From Terripilifer ovatus (GTDB taxonomy: Bacteria; Pseudomonadota; Alphaproteobacteria; Rhizobiales; Beijerinckiaceae), in NCBI GenBank assembly GCA_029222685.1, contig JARHVB010000085.1, forward strand, positions 186,001-250,000: DNA of 64,000 bases, written 5' to 3'. The notes below the pieces were generated by a model that was given only the letters and a program-made list of their open reading frames with translations, had not been told where the DNA came from and did no database searches. Made by a program: the position numbers and the translations under genes. Shown here piece after piece: positions 1 through 8,707 of the stretch. The stretch's first letter is position 1, and each line of letters starts with the position of its first letter.

Positions 1-274
1 CGTCGGCGCGATAGCCGCTCAGTTTCGGCAATTCCATCGTCACTTTCGTCCCGTTCAGGGTCGCCGGGCCGATCGAGACATTCTGCGGCAATTGCGAAAA
101 AGGATTGAAAAACAAGGCTGCGACGAAGCCGGCGACCGCCACGCTCGAACCCAGAATGATGACCCGGCGCCAGCGCCGCACGCGGCGCGAATGGCGGTCG
201 GCCTGCGCGAACGCCCGCGCCCGGTCGACCCGCGTCCGCGAGCCATCGTCGTATTCAAGTGCTGTTCCGGTCAT
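1..274 (-). CDS. lptC: LPS export protein LptC, N-terminal part (cut by window edge)
   Basis: LptC is the bitopic inner-membrane subunit of the Lpt bridge that passes lipopolysaccharide from LptB2FG to periplasmic LptA. The first 91 residues are present. They show a charged, Arg-rich cytoplasmic start (about residues 1-37), one membrane segment (about 38-58, RVIILGSSVAVAGFVAALFF) and the beginning of the periplasmic domain with the family-typical stretch VSIGPATLNGTKVTMELPKL. The ATG is at 272-274; the gene runs off the left edge. It lies 138 bp downstream of rnd on the same strand, the usual alphaproteobacterial order rnd-lptC-lptA-lptB. Identification rests on this context and the N-terminal pattern; the rest is not visible. 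Confidence 0.85.
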   Translation of the reverse strand, partial: MTGTALEYDDGSRTRVDRARAFAQADRHSRRVRRWRRVIILGSSVAVAGFVAALFFNPFSQLPQNVSIGPATLNGTKVTMELPKLSGYRAD

Positions 275-412
275 TTGCAGGTGCGCGCTTTGGCGTATGC
301 GGTCATAAGAAATGCGGTCTGGAGCGGGACATTACCCTGCCGCCGGTGGATGGCAAACTTGGGGCTGAACGCTGCAAATGGGGACGAAAATCCTCAGGGC
401 AATCGTCAGCGC

Positions 413-1027
413 TCATTCGTGGGCGAAAATATCGTTCTCGGGCCAGCCCATCAGGTCGAGCCTGGCCCGCGCCGGCAGAAACTTGAAGCATTCGCCGGCG
501 ATCTCGCGGCGATTTTCCCGCGCCAGCATGATGTCAAGCTTGCGCCGCAATTCGTGCAGGTAGAGCACGTCGGACGCGGCATAGGCCAATTGTGCGTCGG
601 TCAGCTTTTCGGCCCCCCAGTCGGAGGATTGCTGCTGTTTTGACAGTTCGCTGCCGGTCAGTTCGCGCACCAGGTCCTTCAGCCCGTGCCGGTCGGTATA
701 GGTCCTGGCCAGTTTCGAGGCGATCTTGGTGCAATAGACCGGCTCAGGCATGACGCCGAAGGCATGGTAGAGCACGGCCAGATCGAAACGGGCGAAATGG
801 AAGATCTTCGTCACGGTCGGGTCGGCGAACAGGGCTTCCAGATTGGGCGCGCGGGTCTGCCCCTGGGCGATCTGCACGACCTCGGCCGAGCCGTCGCCGC
901 GCGAAAGCTGCACCACGCACAGGCGGTCGCGGTGCGGCTGCAGGCCGAGAGTTTCGGTGTCGATTGCGACGGCGTCGCCGAACGAAATATTGGCGGGCAG
1001 GTCGCCCATATGCAGGCGGTTGGTCAT
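413..1027 (-). CDS. rnd: Ribonuclease D (short form, DEDDy 3'-5' exonuclease)
   Basis: A 3'-5' exoribonuclease of the DEDD superfamily, expected to trim stable RNA 3' ends. The 204-residue protein is essentially the catalytic domain: ExoI DTET near residue 23, ExoII FHFARFDLAVLYH near 73-85, and ExoIII with YAASD near 148-152. It lacks the C-terminal HRDC domains of E. coli RNase D (375 aa), which is normal for the short alphaproteobacterial form. The ATG at 1025-1027 (MTNRLHMGDL) is chosen because upstream in-frame codons are low-complexity and unlike the family. lptC follows on the same strand, probably in one operon. Confidence 0.88.
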   Translation of the reverse strand: MTNRLHMGDLPANISFGDAVAIDTETLGLQPHRDRLCVVQLSRGDGSAEVVQIAQGQTRAPNLEALFADPTVTKIFHFARFDLAVLYHAFGVMPEPVYCTKIASKLARTYTDRHGLKDLVRELTGSELSKQQQSSDWGAEKLTDAQLAYAASDVLYLHELRRKLDIMLARENRREIAGECFKFLPARARLDLMGWPENDIFAHE

Positions 1028-1118
1028 GAGGGCGCTTTTCGTGTGCCTTGTGACAGAATTCGGACCCTGCTTATCGCGTCCGCGGGCGCCAGCCGTCAAT
1101 GTCTGATTGGCGGGCTGG

Positions 1119-1397
1119 TTACCCCGCGACCTTCTCGCCGGACAGGAGGGCAACCGCCAGATAGACCAGCGCGCCGGCCATGAAGCCGCCGAAGCGCCAT
1201 TCCATCGCCAGCGGCGGCGCGCCGGTGCGGGCGGCCAGGCGCATCAGCCCGAGGTCGATGATGAAGGACACGATCAGCAGCCAGAACAACGGCGGCACCG
1301 GCCCGCTGGCAATGCCCGGATGGAATTTTGCCGCGACCGCCAGCACCAGGCCGGCGACGCACATGGCGGCAATATAGAGAATGCGGGGCGAGGGCAT
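1119..1397 (-). CDS. Small integral membrane protein of unknown function
   Basis: A 92-residue protein starting MPSPRILYIAAMCVAG, with three hydrophobic stretches (about residues 7-24, 32-50 and 62-82) that look like membrane helices. I do not recognise a family. The start at 1395-1397 is preferred over a longer in-frame reading to 1475 because the extra residues are hydrophilic and overlap a palindromic repeat. It lies between livF and rnd on the same strand. Function unknown. Confidence 0.6.
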   Translation of the reverse strand: MPSPRILYIAAMCVAGLVLAVAAKFHPGIASGPVPPLFWLLIVSFIIDLGLMRLAARTGAPPLAMEWRFGGFMAGALVYLAVALLSGEKVAG

Positions 1398-1423
1398 GTG
1401 TCGGAACTCCTGATGAGGTTGGC

Positions 1424-1477
1424 AGGATGTGTCGAGATTCATGTTAGGCCCGGTATCACGTGAATATCGGCACACCT
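1424..1477. repeat. Short palindromic repeat, family C (outer arms only)
   Basis: A 54-bp imperfect palindrome: aggatgtgtcgagattcatg pairs with the reverse complement of cacgtgaatatcggcacacc. The same arms flank the 144-bp element at 28834-28977, so this looks like the core-less form of one repeat family. It overlaps the TAG stop of livF, exactly as the larger copy overlaps the stop of the aldehyde dehydrogenase gene. It could also act as a 3' hairpin for the liv transcript. Confidence 0.6.
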
Positions 1478-2189
1478 AGTCCAGGCCGAGAAACTTCGCG
1501 CCGAAACTCTTGTCGTTGAGCAATTGGTCGCGCGTGCCCTCCAGCACCGAACGGCCGTTCTCGATCACATAGGCGCGATCGACGAATTCCAGCGCGCGAT
1601 GGGTGTTCTGCTCGACGAGCAGGATGGTGATGCCCTGCTGCGCGATGTCCCGCAGCGCCGCCATGACCTCCTGCACGATGATCGGCGCGACGCCGATGAA
1701 CGGCTCGTCGAGCAGCAGACAGCGCGGCCGCGACATCAGCGCGCGGCCGATGGCGACCATCTGCTGCTGGCCGCCGCTGAGCGTGCCAGCCGCCTGCGCA
1801 GACTTCGTCTGCAGGACTGGAAACATGGCATAGACCTGCGCCAGCGACTGAGCCAGTTGCTTGCGCGGCTGCGCAAGATAGGCGCCCATTTCGAGGTTCT
1901 CGCGCACCGACATGTCGGTGAACAGCCGGCGGCCTTCGGGGACGAGGCCGATGCCGCGCGCCAGCCGCGACGGCACCGGATCACTGGTGATGTCGCAACC
2001 GTCGAACTCGATGCGCCCGCCCATGGTCGGATAATAGCCGACGATGGCGCCGAGCGTCGTCGACTTGCCGGCTCCATTGGCGCCGAGCAGGCCGATGCGT
2101 TCGCCCGGCTCGATCTTCAGGCTGATGTCCCACAGCGCCTGCAGCGGGCCATGCGCGACGGCGAGATTGGTCACGTTGAGAAGGCTCAT
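1476..2189 (-). CDS. livF: Branched-chain amino acid-type ABC transporter ATPase LivF
   Basis: One of the two ATPases of a HAAT-family (Liv-type) ABC importer. The 237 residues have Walker A GANGAGKST (about 35-43), signature LSGGQQQ (about 138), Walker B LLLDEP (about 158) and the H-switch in LLVEQN. The length is normal for LivF. It is the last gene of the operon livH-livMG-livF and overlaps the fused livMG by 4 bp (ATGA), which implies translational coupling. The substrate cannot be read from the ATPase; many Liv paralogues in this order import aromatic acids or amides rather than leucine. Confidence 0.93.
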   Translation of the reverse strand: MSLLNVTNLAVAHGPLQALWDISLKIEPGERIGLLGANGAGKSTTLGAIVGYYPTMGGRIEFDGCDITSDPVPSRLARGIGLVPEGRRLFTDMSVRENLEMGAYLAQPRKQLAQSLAQVYAMFPVLQTKSAQAAGTLSGGQQQMVAIGRALMSRPRCLLLDEPFIGVAPIIVQEVMAALRDIAQQGITILLVEQNTHRALEFVDRAYVIENGRSVLEGTRDQLLNDKSFGAKFLGLD

Positions 2190-3970
2190 GCGCGCTTCTC
2201 CTTACGCGCGTCCTTTTCATTGGAATGGCCGAGATAGGTGGCCAGCACCCGCTCGTCTTTCACGGCCTCCTGCAACGGCGCGTCGGCGATCACCGAGCCG
2301 CTGTCGAGCACCACGAGGCGGTCGACCACCCGTGCCAGCGCCGAGAAGATGTGCTCGACCCAGATGACGGTAATGCCGTAGCGGTCGCGGATTTCGCGGA
2401 TATGCTCGACGAAGGTGCGGATCTCGTTGATCGAAAGTCCTGAAGCGACTTCATCGACGAGGAGCAATTTCGGCTCGCCCGCCAGCGCGCGCGCCAGTTC
2501 GAGCGCCTTCTTCTGCTGCAGGCTCAATTTGTCGGCTCGCGTCTCGATCTGCGCGCCAAGTCCGACGAAGCGCGCGAAGGCTTCGGCCGACTGCATCGCC
2601 TCGCGAAGCGGCACCGCGCCGCGACCGAAGCTGCGGCCGATGGCGATACATTCGCGCACCGTCAACTCGTTGAACGGGCGCGGGATCTGATAGGTGCGGC
2701 CGATGCCGAGGCAGGCGATCTCGTCGGCGCGCAGGCCCGAAATATCCTGCCCATCGACAATGATGCGTCCGCCCTTCGGCCGGTAGATGCCCGAGATGAG
2801 ATTGAACAGCGTCGTCTTGCCCGAGCCGTTGGGGCCGACGAGGCCGACGATCTCGCCCTGGCGCACGTCGATCGACACCTCGCGCACGGCGACGTTGCCG
2901 CCGAACGCCATGGTCGCCGCCTCGCAACGCAAAACCACTTTGCTCTTGTCGAGATCGGGCGCGCGCAACGGCAAAGCGGCGTGGTCGCCGGCAGCCATGG
3001 CGGGCGCGCCTTCGAAATGGCTCTCGCGCGCCAACCAGGCAAGACGCTTATTGTTGGCGATGACCCTCCAGCGCAGCAGGCCGCCAGGAAGGAAGCGGCC
3101 GATCACCACAATGACCAGCCCATAGACCGCGCCCTGCAGCATGGAGAGCTTGACGAGCAGAACCTGTTGCAGGGACGACAGCAGGATTACGCCGATCAGC
3201 GGTCCCAGCAGCAGACCTGAACCGCCGAGAAGGGCGGCGGCGATGGGGACCAGCGCCACGCTGAGATTGAACATTGTATAGGGATCGATGAAGCTGAATT
3301 GCCAGGCCTGGATAGCGCCCGCGAGGCCGGCAAACATTGCGCTCAGGCCCAAGGTCAGCACCTTCACCGGAAACAGCCGGATGCCGCAGACTTCGGCAAC
3401 CTGTTCATCGTTGCGGATCGCCCGAATGGCGTAGCCGAAGCGCGAGCCCATCAGCCACCATGTGGTTGCGAGAGTCAGCACCACGAGAACGGCAGCCATG
3501 TAATAGGCCGGGATCAGCACATAATTCGGCGGCAGGGTCACGCCTTCGCTGCCCTTGGTGATCTCGGTGAGGTTGCTGGCGAGCAGTTCGCACAACGGCA
3601 CGATGGTCAAGGTACCGAAGGCGAAATAATCGCCCTTCAGGCGGAACAGCGGAAACGACAGGATGAAGGCCGCAAGTGCTGCGACGACGATGGCGGCGGC
3701 AAAACTCGGCGCCAGCGGCACGCCGCGGATCAGCAGCAGACAGAACGCGTAGGCACCGATGCCGTAAAAGGCATAGTGGCCGAGATTGAGATAGCCCATC
3801 TGGCCGTTCACCCAGTCCCAGCTCTGGGCGATGACGAAAGTGATCAGTAGAATGAAGGCGAACGAAACCGGATAGGGACCGGCCACGATAGGCAGGACGC
3901 CCAGCGCGGCGGCGAAGGCGGCAATGCCAGCGAATGCGACCGGACGCGACGAACTCACGCTCTTTTCCAT
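2186..3970 (-). CDS. livMG: Fused LivM permease - LivG ATPase of a Liv-type ABC transporter
   Basis: A 594-residue fusion of two subunits that are usually separate. Residues 1-305 are the LivM-type permease: multiple membrane helices and the family motif GQMGYLNLGHYAFYGIGAY near 56-74. After a polar linker (about 306-344) comes a complete LivG-type ATPase: Walker A GPNGSGKTT 379-387, signature LSLQQ 482-486, Walker B LLLVDE 502-507, and H-switch in WVEH 537-540. The reading frame is continuous through the linker, so the fusion is in the sequence. The start at 3968-3970 (MEKSVSSSRP) overlaps the end of livH by 16 bp. In-frame codons further upstream lie within livH and are not coding. Confidence 0.93.
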   Translation of the reverse strand: MEKSVSSSRPVAFAGIAAFAAALGVLPIVAGPYPVSFAFILLITFVIAQSWDWVNGQMGYLNLGHYAFYGIGAYAFCLLLIRGVPLAPSFAAAIVVAALAAFILSFPLFRLKGDYFAFGTLTIVPLCELLASNLTEITKGSEGVTLPPNYVLIPAYYMAAVLVVLTLATTWWLMGSRFGYAIRAIRNDEQVAEVCGIRLFPVKVLTLGLSAMFAGLAGAIQAWQFSFIDPYTMFNLSVALVPIAAALLGGSGLLLGPLIGVILLSSLQQVLLVKLSMLQGAVYGLVIVVIGRFLPGGLLRWRVIANNKRLAWLARESHFEGAPAMAAGDHAALPLRAPDLDKSKVVLRCEAATMAFGGNVAVREVSIDVRQGEIVGLVGPNGSGKTTLFNLISGIYRPKGGRIIVDGQDISGLRADEIACLGIGRTYQIPRPFNELTVRECIAIGRSFGRGAVPLREAMQSAEAFARFVGLGAQIETRADKLSLQQKKALELARALAGEPKLLLVDEVASGLSINEIRTFVEHIREIRDRYGITVIWVEHIFSALARVVDRLVVLDSGSVIADAPLQEAVKDERVLATYLGHSNEKDARKEKRA

Positions 3971-4833
3971 AGAGCCAGCCCGCGCGGAAACAGGACGAGA
4001 ATGATGAGCAGCAGCACGACGCTGATCGCCGGCGCCCATTTCGGCGCCCAGAGGAAGGCGGTGAAGGATTCGGCCACGCCCAGCATGATGCCTGCGATCA
4101 TCGCACCGGCCAGATTGCCGATGCCGCCGATGATGATGATGGTGAAGGCGCGCACCGTCAGGCTGAAGCCCATATAGGGATCGACCGGATAGATCATTGC
4201 GTAAAGCACGCCGGCGATGGCGACGAGGCCGGAGCCGCCGGCGAATGTCAGCGCCTTGGCGCGCGGTCCGTTGACGCCGCAAATGGTTGCGCCCAGCGGG
4301 TCCTGCGTCACGGCGCGCACGGCACGGCCGAACCAGGCATATTTGAGATAGAGATGCAGGATGATCGTCAGGCCGATGATGCCGGCGAGAATCCACACCT
4401 GCGTCAACGGCACGATGACATCGCCGAATTCGAGGATTTCGGAGCGCACCGGAATATTCTGCTGGTTGGTGCCGGCAACGACGCCGGTGATGTCGCTCAT
4501 CATGATGAGCGAGCCGACGGTGATGAGCACGGTGCCGATCGTCTCGTCATGCTTGCCGCGGCTCGCCAGCGGCCGCAGCAGCGCCGCATGGAACAGATAG
4601 CCGAACAGAAACACCGGCAGGACGAGCAGCGGAATGATGAGGATGGGGTTCCAGCCGGTGGCGGCGAAGATCAGGCTTGCCACGACGCCGGAAATCGCCA
4701 GCAGGGTGCCATGGGCGATGTTGAGAATATTGGCGACACCGTAGACTAGCGACAGGCCGAAGGCGACAAGGGCGTATATGCCTCCCAGAAGCAATCCGCT
4801 GAGCAGGACCTGAACCAGAATATCGATCGACAT
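3955..4833 (-). CDS. livH: Liv-type ABC transporter permease LivH
   Basis: The first permease subunit of the importer, 292 residues and almost entirely hydrophobic. It carries the LivH hallmark near the N-terminus (GGIYALVAFGLSLVYGVANILNIAHG, about residues 16-41). The ATG at 4831-4833 (MSIDILVQVLLSG) begins the first helix; an upstream in-frame extension is polar and was rejected. The gene heads the minus-strand operon livH-livMG-livF and is divergent from the binding protein at 5135, with 301 bp between the starts. Confidence 0.93.
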   Translation of the reverse strand: MSIDILVQVLLSGLLLGGIYALVAFGLSLVYGVANILNIAHGTLLAISGVVASLIFAATGWNPILIIPLLVLPVFLFGYLFHAALLRPLASRGKHDETIGTVLITVGSLIMMSDITGVVAGTNQQNIPVRSEILEFGDVIVPLTQVWILAGIIGLTIILHLYLKYAWFGRAVRAVTQDPLGATICGVNGPRAKALTFAGGSGLVAIAGVLYAMIYPVDPYMGFSLTVRAFTIIIIGGIGNLAGAMIAGIMLGVAESFTAFLWAPKWAPAISVVLLLIILVLFPRGLALWKRA

Positions 4834-5134
4834 ATAAAGCCCGCCTCCCAGGGGCCCCGCCGATCCTGGTGAATCGCCGGACAATTCGTCAGCAAAATAT
4901 CTCGGAGTGTCGGTGTGTCCGACCTGTTTCGTGCCTTGAACCGATTGCGTCGCATGCAACACGAAGCCTTGCATGGCGTCAATACGCGGTTGGGATTCGA
5001 TGTGGACGTAATTCCCGTGCGCTTCCTTGACAGTGACCGCGAATATGAAATCATCGTTCCGACCTGTCGCCGCAAAAAAGCTCGGCCGTCAAGCGGACTC
5101 TGAGCGTCGGGGGAGTGATCGGGAGGAGAGGGTA
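4834..5134. promoter_or_regulatory. Divergent intergenic region with imperfect dyad at 4944-4983
   Basis: These 301 bp separate the divergent starts of livH and the binding-protein gene and must hold both promoters. I see no convincing gene. The clearest structure is an imperfect inverted repeat: attgcgtcgcatgcaa at 4944-4959 faces ttgcatggcgtcaat at 4969-4983 across 9 bp. It could be an operator for a local regulator. A good ribosome binding site (gggaggagaggg) precedes the start at 5135. I cannot fix -10/-35 boxes by eye. Confidence 0.35.
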
Positions 5135-6349
5135 ATGTCGAGATTGAAGATGGGCGCCGCTGTGGCGGGCGTATTATCGCTTGTGGCCGCGGCGAGCGCC
5201 GTTCAGGCCAAACAGAACTCGTGCGACGACCCAATTGTGATCGGCACGACGATTTCCATGACCGGTCCTCTGGCCAGCCTCACGACCGGCTGGGACCGGG
5301 TGACGGAAGCGCTTGCCGCCGAGATCAACAAGCCCGGCGGCATCATGATGAGCTCATGCAAGAAGCGCGTGCCGATCAAATTCGTCATCTATGACGATCA
5401 GGGCAATCCGGCGACGGCGACCAGCCTGCATGAGAAAATGGCGACGGTCGACAATGTCGATGTCTTTGCCGGCGTCGACTGGAGCTTCGTCGTTGGGCCA
5501 GTCTCCAACATTGCCGAGAAATACAAAATTCCGATCATCGGCGGCAATGTGGCGACGCCGGCCCTGTTCGAGCGCGGCCTGAAATACTTCTGGGCGACGC
5601 CGTTTCCGATGACTTTCAACTGGGACGCCAACTTCGCCGACATGTTGAAGAACGTCGATCCCAAGCCGAAGACTATCTTCTGGGTGACGCAGGACAATCC
5701 CGTCTATAAGTCGGTCCAGGACATCTGGATGAAGAAGCACGAGGCCGCCGGCATCAAGACCGTCGGCGCGGAAATCTTCCCCAACGACCTGAAGGATTTC
5801 AGCTCCATCGTGCTGAAGATCCGCGCCGCCAAGCCTGACATCGTCTACATCAACTCGTTCGACAATGTGGCCGTTCCGCTGGTGCAGCAGATGCGCCAGA
5901 TGCGCATCAAGGCGATGGACGTGCATTTCCCCATCGCGTCGGCGGCGCTGCAGCAGCAAACCCAAGCCTATGGCGGAATCGAAGGCATGACCAGCGTGGC
6001 TTCGTGGATCCCCGGCGTAAAGAGCGACTACACCGAGATGATCCAGAAGGTTTACACCGACGCGAAGCTCGATCTCGCGGCGACGGCGACCAACATGCCC
6101 CGCTTCACCGCCTATCTCGTCATGATCCAGGCGATCGAAAAGGCTGGTGTCGTCGATCGGGAAAAAATCAGGGAGGCATTATTCAAAGGCACGTTCAAGG
6201 GCCCCAATGGCGATATTACCTTCGACGAGACCGGCGCGCCTGATACCAAGACCCTGGTGACGCAGATTCAGGACGGCAAGTTTACCGTCGTCTGGCCAGC
6301 GGCCTCGTCGACCAGCAAGCTGCGCTGGCCGGCGCCGACCTGGCAGTAA
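5135..6349 (+). CDS. Periplasmic substrate-binding protein of Liv-type ABC transporter
   Basis: A 404-residue periplasmic receptor of the Peripla_BP_6 (LivJ/LivK-like) family. It has a signal peptide (MSRLKMGAAVAGVLSLVAAASAVQA, cleavage near residue 25), then the opening strand IVIGTTISMTGPLA with the ligand-site pattern, and GVDWSFVVGPVSNIAEKYKIPIIGG in the first lobe. The start is set by a strong GGAGGAG site 7-12 bp before the ATG at 5135. It is divergent from livH-livMG-livF, which it presumably serves. A terminator hairpin follows at 6361. The ligand is unknown; similar receptors near aromatic catabolic genes often bind aromatic acids or amides. Confidence 0.92.
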   Translation: MSRLKMGAAVAGVLSLVAAASAVQAKQNSCDDPIVIGTTISMTGPLASLTTGWDRVTEALAAEINKPGGIMMSSCKKRVPIKFVIYDDQGNPATATSLHEKMATVDNVDVFAGVDWSFVVGPVSNIAEKYKIPIIGGNVATPALFERGLKYFWATPFPMTFNWDANFADMLKNVDPKPKTIFWVTQDNPVYKSVQDIWMKKHEAAGIKTVGAEIFPNDLKDFSSIVLKIRAAKPDIVYINSFDNVAVPLVQQMRQMRIKAMDVHFPIASAALQQQTQAYGGIEGMTSVASWIPGVKSDYTEMIQKVYTDAKLDLAATATNMPRFTAYLVMIQAIEKAGVVDREKIREALFKGTFKGPNGDITFDETGAPDTKTLVTQIQDGKFTVVWPAASSTSKLRWPAPTWQ

Positions 6350-6360
6350 TCCACTATAGG

Positions 6361-6403
6361 AACGGCAAGCGGATCGATCAGTCCCGCTTGCCGTTCATTT
6401 TTT
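6361..6403 (+). terminator. Rho-independent terminator of the binding-protein gene
   Basis: A 12-bp stem (aacggcaagcgg with ccgcttgccgtt) is followed by a run of T's (catttttttg). It lies 11 bp after the TAA of the gene ending at 6349. Its 3' half lies inside the end of the convergent TctC gene, whose TGA stop (complement at 6378-6380) falls in the loop. Confidence 0.8.
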
Positions 6404-7475
6404 TGCCGAGCTCGATGTAGTCGCGGATGAAGGCGCGCATTTTCGGTTCTGGGTTGGCCGCCAGTTGGAACAACTGCTCGGCCTTCTCGTCGGTGACGTA
6501 GCGCGGCACGAATTTGATCGTCTTGTTGGCTTCGTCGCGATAGTCGGCATCGTTCTGCAGGCCCTGCAGCCCCTGCTTCAGAGCCGCGATGGAGTCTTTC
6601 GGCGAGCCCGGCGGCACGACGAGAATGCGCAGGAATGTGGTGCCGACTGCATTGATGACGCGATAGGCATCCCATAGCTCGCCCTTCGGCGCTTCGCCTT
6701 TCATCTTGATGTAGAAGTCGCGGAAGTGCAGAGCGTCGATGCCGTCGGCATCGGGCAGGCGCGTATAGCTGTCGCCGTCGTTGATGAAATCGAACCAGAC
6801 CGGCACCGCTTCGCCGGTCTTCACCAGGGCAGGCTCGATGGAGGCGCGGTAGGTCGGCATGGATTCGTTGAAGAACTCGATCTCCTTGCGCTGGAAGGCA
6901 AGGCGCGCCTCGGCGGAGCCGGGATAGCCGGAGACGTAGCGATACTTGATGCCGAGGAGGTCGAGCCCCATGCGCATGCGCACGTCCTTGTCGCTTTCGG
7001 TCGCAAGGCCGCCGACCCAGAAATTGCCTGCTTTCATCAGGTCGGCCGCGGTCTTGATGCCGGGCGCTACATCGCTGCGCATATAGGTGACGCTGATGCC
7101 GGGTCCGCCGGCGACGAAGCCGAATTTGCGCAGGTCGATCTGAATGCCGGGATCGCCCATGGCGGTCTTGGAGGCAGCGCCGGTGAAAAAGCCCACCGTC
7201 AATCCATCGGGCGCAGCGATCTGGCCGAGCCAGTTGACGCCGATGACGCCGCCGGCGCCGCCCATGTTCTTGACGATCACCGTTGGATTGCCGGCAAGAT
7301 GTTTGCCGATATGGCGCGCAAGGAGCCGCGCCTCCACATCGGTGGGACCGCCGGGCGTGAAGTTGACGAAGACCGTCAGCGTCTTGCCCTGATAGAAATC
7401 GGCGGCCTGCGCGGACAATCCGGCCAGCCCTCCGGCCATTGCCAGTCCACGCAGAATCCATGCGAGACGCTTCAT
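6378..7475 (-). CDS. TctC/Bug-type periplasmic solute-binding protein
   Basis: A 365-residue extracytoplasmic receptor of the tripartite tricarboxylate carrier (TctC, Bug) family. The signal peptide MKRLAWILRGLAMAGGLAGLSAQA is followed by the family pattern LTVFVNFTPGGPTDVEARLLARHIGKHLAGNPTVIVKNMGGAGG (about residues 33-76). No TctA/TctB membrane genes are in the window, which is common for these orphan receptors. It is the third gene of a likely minus-strand operon Rieske oxygenase - acyl-CoA dehydrogenase - tctC (gaps of 35 and 45 bp), so it may bind that pathway's substrate. The start has a good AGGGGAAGG site. Confidence 0.88.
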   Translation of the reverse strand: MKRLAWILRGLAMAGGLAGLSAQAADFYQGKTLTVFVNFTPGGPTDVEARLLARHIGKHLAGNPTVIVKNMGGAGGVIGVNWLGQIAAPDGLTVGFFTGAASKTAMGDPGIQIDLRKFGFVAGGPGISVTYMRSDVAPGIKTAADLMKAGNFWVGGLATESDKDVRMRMGLDLLGIKYRYVSGYPGSAEARLAFQRKEIEFFNESMPTYRASIEPALVKTGEAVPVWFDFINDGDSYTRLPDADGIDALHFRDFYIKMKGEAPKGELWDAYRVINAVGTTFLRILVVPPGSPKDSIAALKQGLQGLQNDADYRDEANKTIKFVPRYVTDEKAEQLFQLAANPEPKMRAFIRDYIELGKKMNGKRD

Positions 7476-7520
7476 CCTTCCCCTCCCGTGAAACGATCGC
7501 GTGCGGCGGTCAGCAGGACG

Positions 7521-8672
7521 TCAATACGTCTTCAGCACATGCCTCGCGATCACCATTTTCATCACTTCGCTGGCGCCCTCGGTGATGCGGTAGCTGCGCT
7601 GCTGTCGCCACATCTTCTCGATCGGCAGGTCGGTCGTCAGGCCGATGCCGCCGTGGATCTGCATGCAGGCATCGGCTGCCTTGAAAGCCATCTCGTCGGC
7701 GAAATATTTGCAGACGAAAGCGTCGTTGCGCGCGTCCTCGCCGGCCTCGACCTTGGCGGCCGCCTTGTAGACGAGCAGCCGCGCCGCTTCGAGATTGATG
7801 TACATGTCGGCCAGCATGAACTGGATGCCTTGTCGTTCCGCGAGCGGCTTGCCGAATGTCACGCGCTGCTTGGCATAGTCGGCCGCGAGTTCCAGGCTGC
7901 GTTCGGCGACGCCCAGCGCCCGCGCGCCGTGATGCACGCGCCCGACCGCCAGCCATTTCTGCGCAAATTTGAATCCCTCGCCTTCGCCGCCGACCCGCTG
8001 GCTGGCGGGCACGCGCACATTGTCGAGGACGATTTCCCACGGCCTGTCACCCATCATGGTCTGATATTGCGCGCCCAGCCTGACGCCGGGCGTGTCCATA
8101 TCGACCAGGAAGCAGGAAATGCCGCCGCGCGAGCCCTTGGCGCGATCGGTCGCCGCCATCAATTGCATGAAATCGGCCTTGCCGGCGCCGGTGATGAAGC
8201 GCTTGGTGCCGTTGATCACGTAGTGATCGCCGTCACGCACCGCCGTGGTGCGCATCGAGGCCGGATCGGAGCCGGCATCGGGTTCGGTCTGTGCGAAGCA
8301 GGCGCGCTTCTCGCCGCGCAGCACCGGCAGCAGATACCTCTCTTTCATCTCGCCTTCGAGATCATAGAGGATGGCGCGCACGGTCGGTCCGGTGATGCCG
8401 TGGCCGCGCGCCGGCAGCGCGATGGTGCGGGCGAATTCCTCCCAGACGATAACGCTCGCCATCAGGCCCATGCCGAGGCCGCCATATTCCTCCGGCACGT
8501 CCATGAACCAGATGCCGATCTCCTTGGCGCGCTTTTCGAATTTTTCGCGCCATTCCGGCTTCAGCTCTTCGCCGTCGCAGGTTTCCCGTTCGACCGGAAT
8601 CATGTCCTCGTTGACGAAGCGGCGGAGCTGATCGCGGAACAGACACAATTCTTCCGGCAGCGAAAAATCCAA
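7521..8672 (-). CDS. Acyl-CoA dehydrogenase (ACAD family)
   Basis: An FAD-dependent acyl-CoA dehydrogenase of 383 residues with the standard three-domain layout: helical N-terminus, central beta domain with CFAQTEPDAGSDPASM (about 126-141) and a C-terminal helical domain with QIHGGIGLTTDLPIE. The catalytic base is expected at Glu365 in RITEGASE, aligned with YEGT of MCAD-like enzymes. The reading begins at TTG (complement of 8670-8672) behind a purine-rich aggggggaac site; no better ATG is seen. It is closely similar to the dehydrogenase at 62039, including long identical stretches. The substrate is unknown; operon position next to a Rieske oxygenase suggests a ring-derived or branched acyl-CoA. 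Confidence 0.92.
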   Translation of the reverse strand: MDFSLPEELCLFRDQLRRFVNEDMIPVERETCDGEELKPEWREKFEKRAKEIGIWFMDVPEEYGGLGMGLMASVIVWEEFARTIALPARGHGITGPTVRAILYDLEGEMKERYLLPVLRGEKRACFAQTEPDAGSDPASMRTTAVRDGDHYVINGTKRFITGAGKADFMQLMAATDRAKGSRGGISCFLVDMDTPGVRLGAQYQTMMGDRPWEIVLDNVRVPASQRVGGEGEGFKFAQKWLAVGRVHHGARALGVAERSLELAADYAKQRVTFGKPLAERQGIQFMLADMYINLEAARLLVYKAAAKVEAGEDARNDAFVCKYFADEMAFKAADACMQIHGGIGLTTDLPIEKMWRQQRSYRITEGASEVMKMVIARHVLKTY

Positions 8673-8707
8673 AGCCCGTTCCCCCCTGTCTTCTATTTTA
8701 AGTGTCG

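Noticed and set aside
4915-5103. Possible 62-residue plus-strand gene between livH and the binding protein
   Set aside because: GTG start without a ribosome site, no recognisable family, and the region is needed for two divergent promoters.
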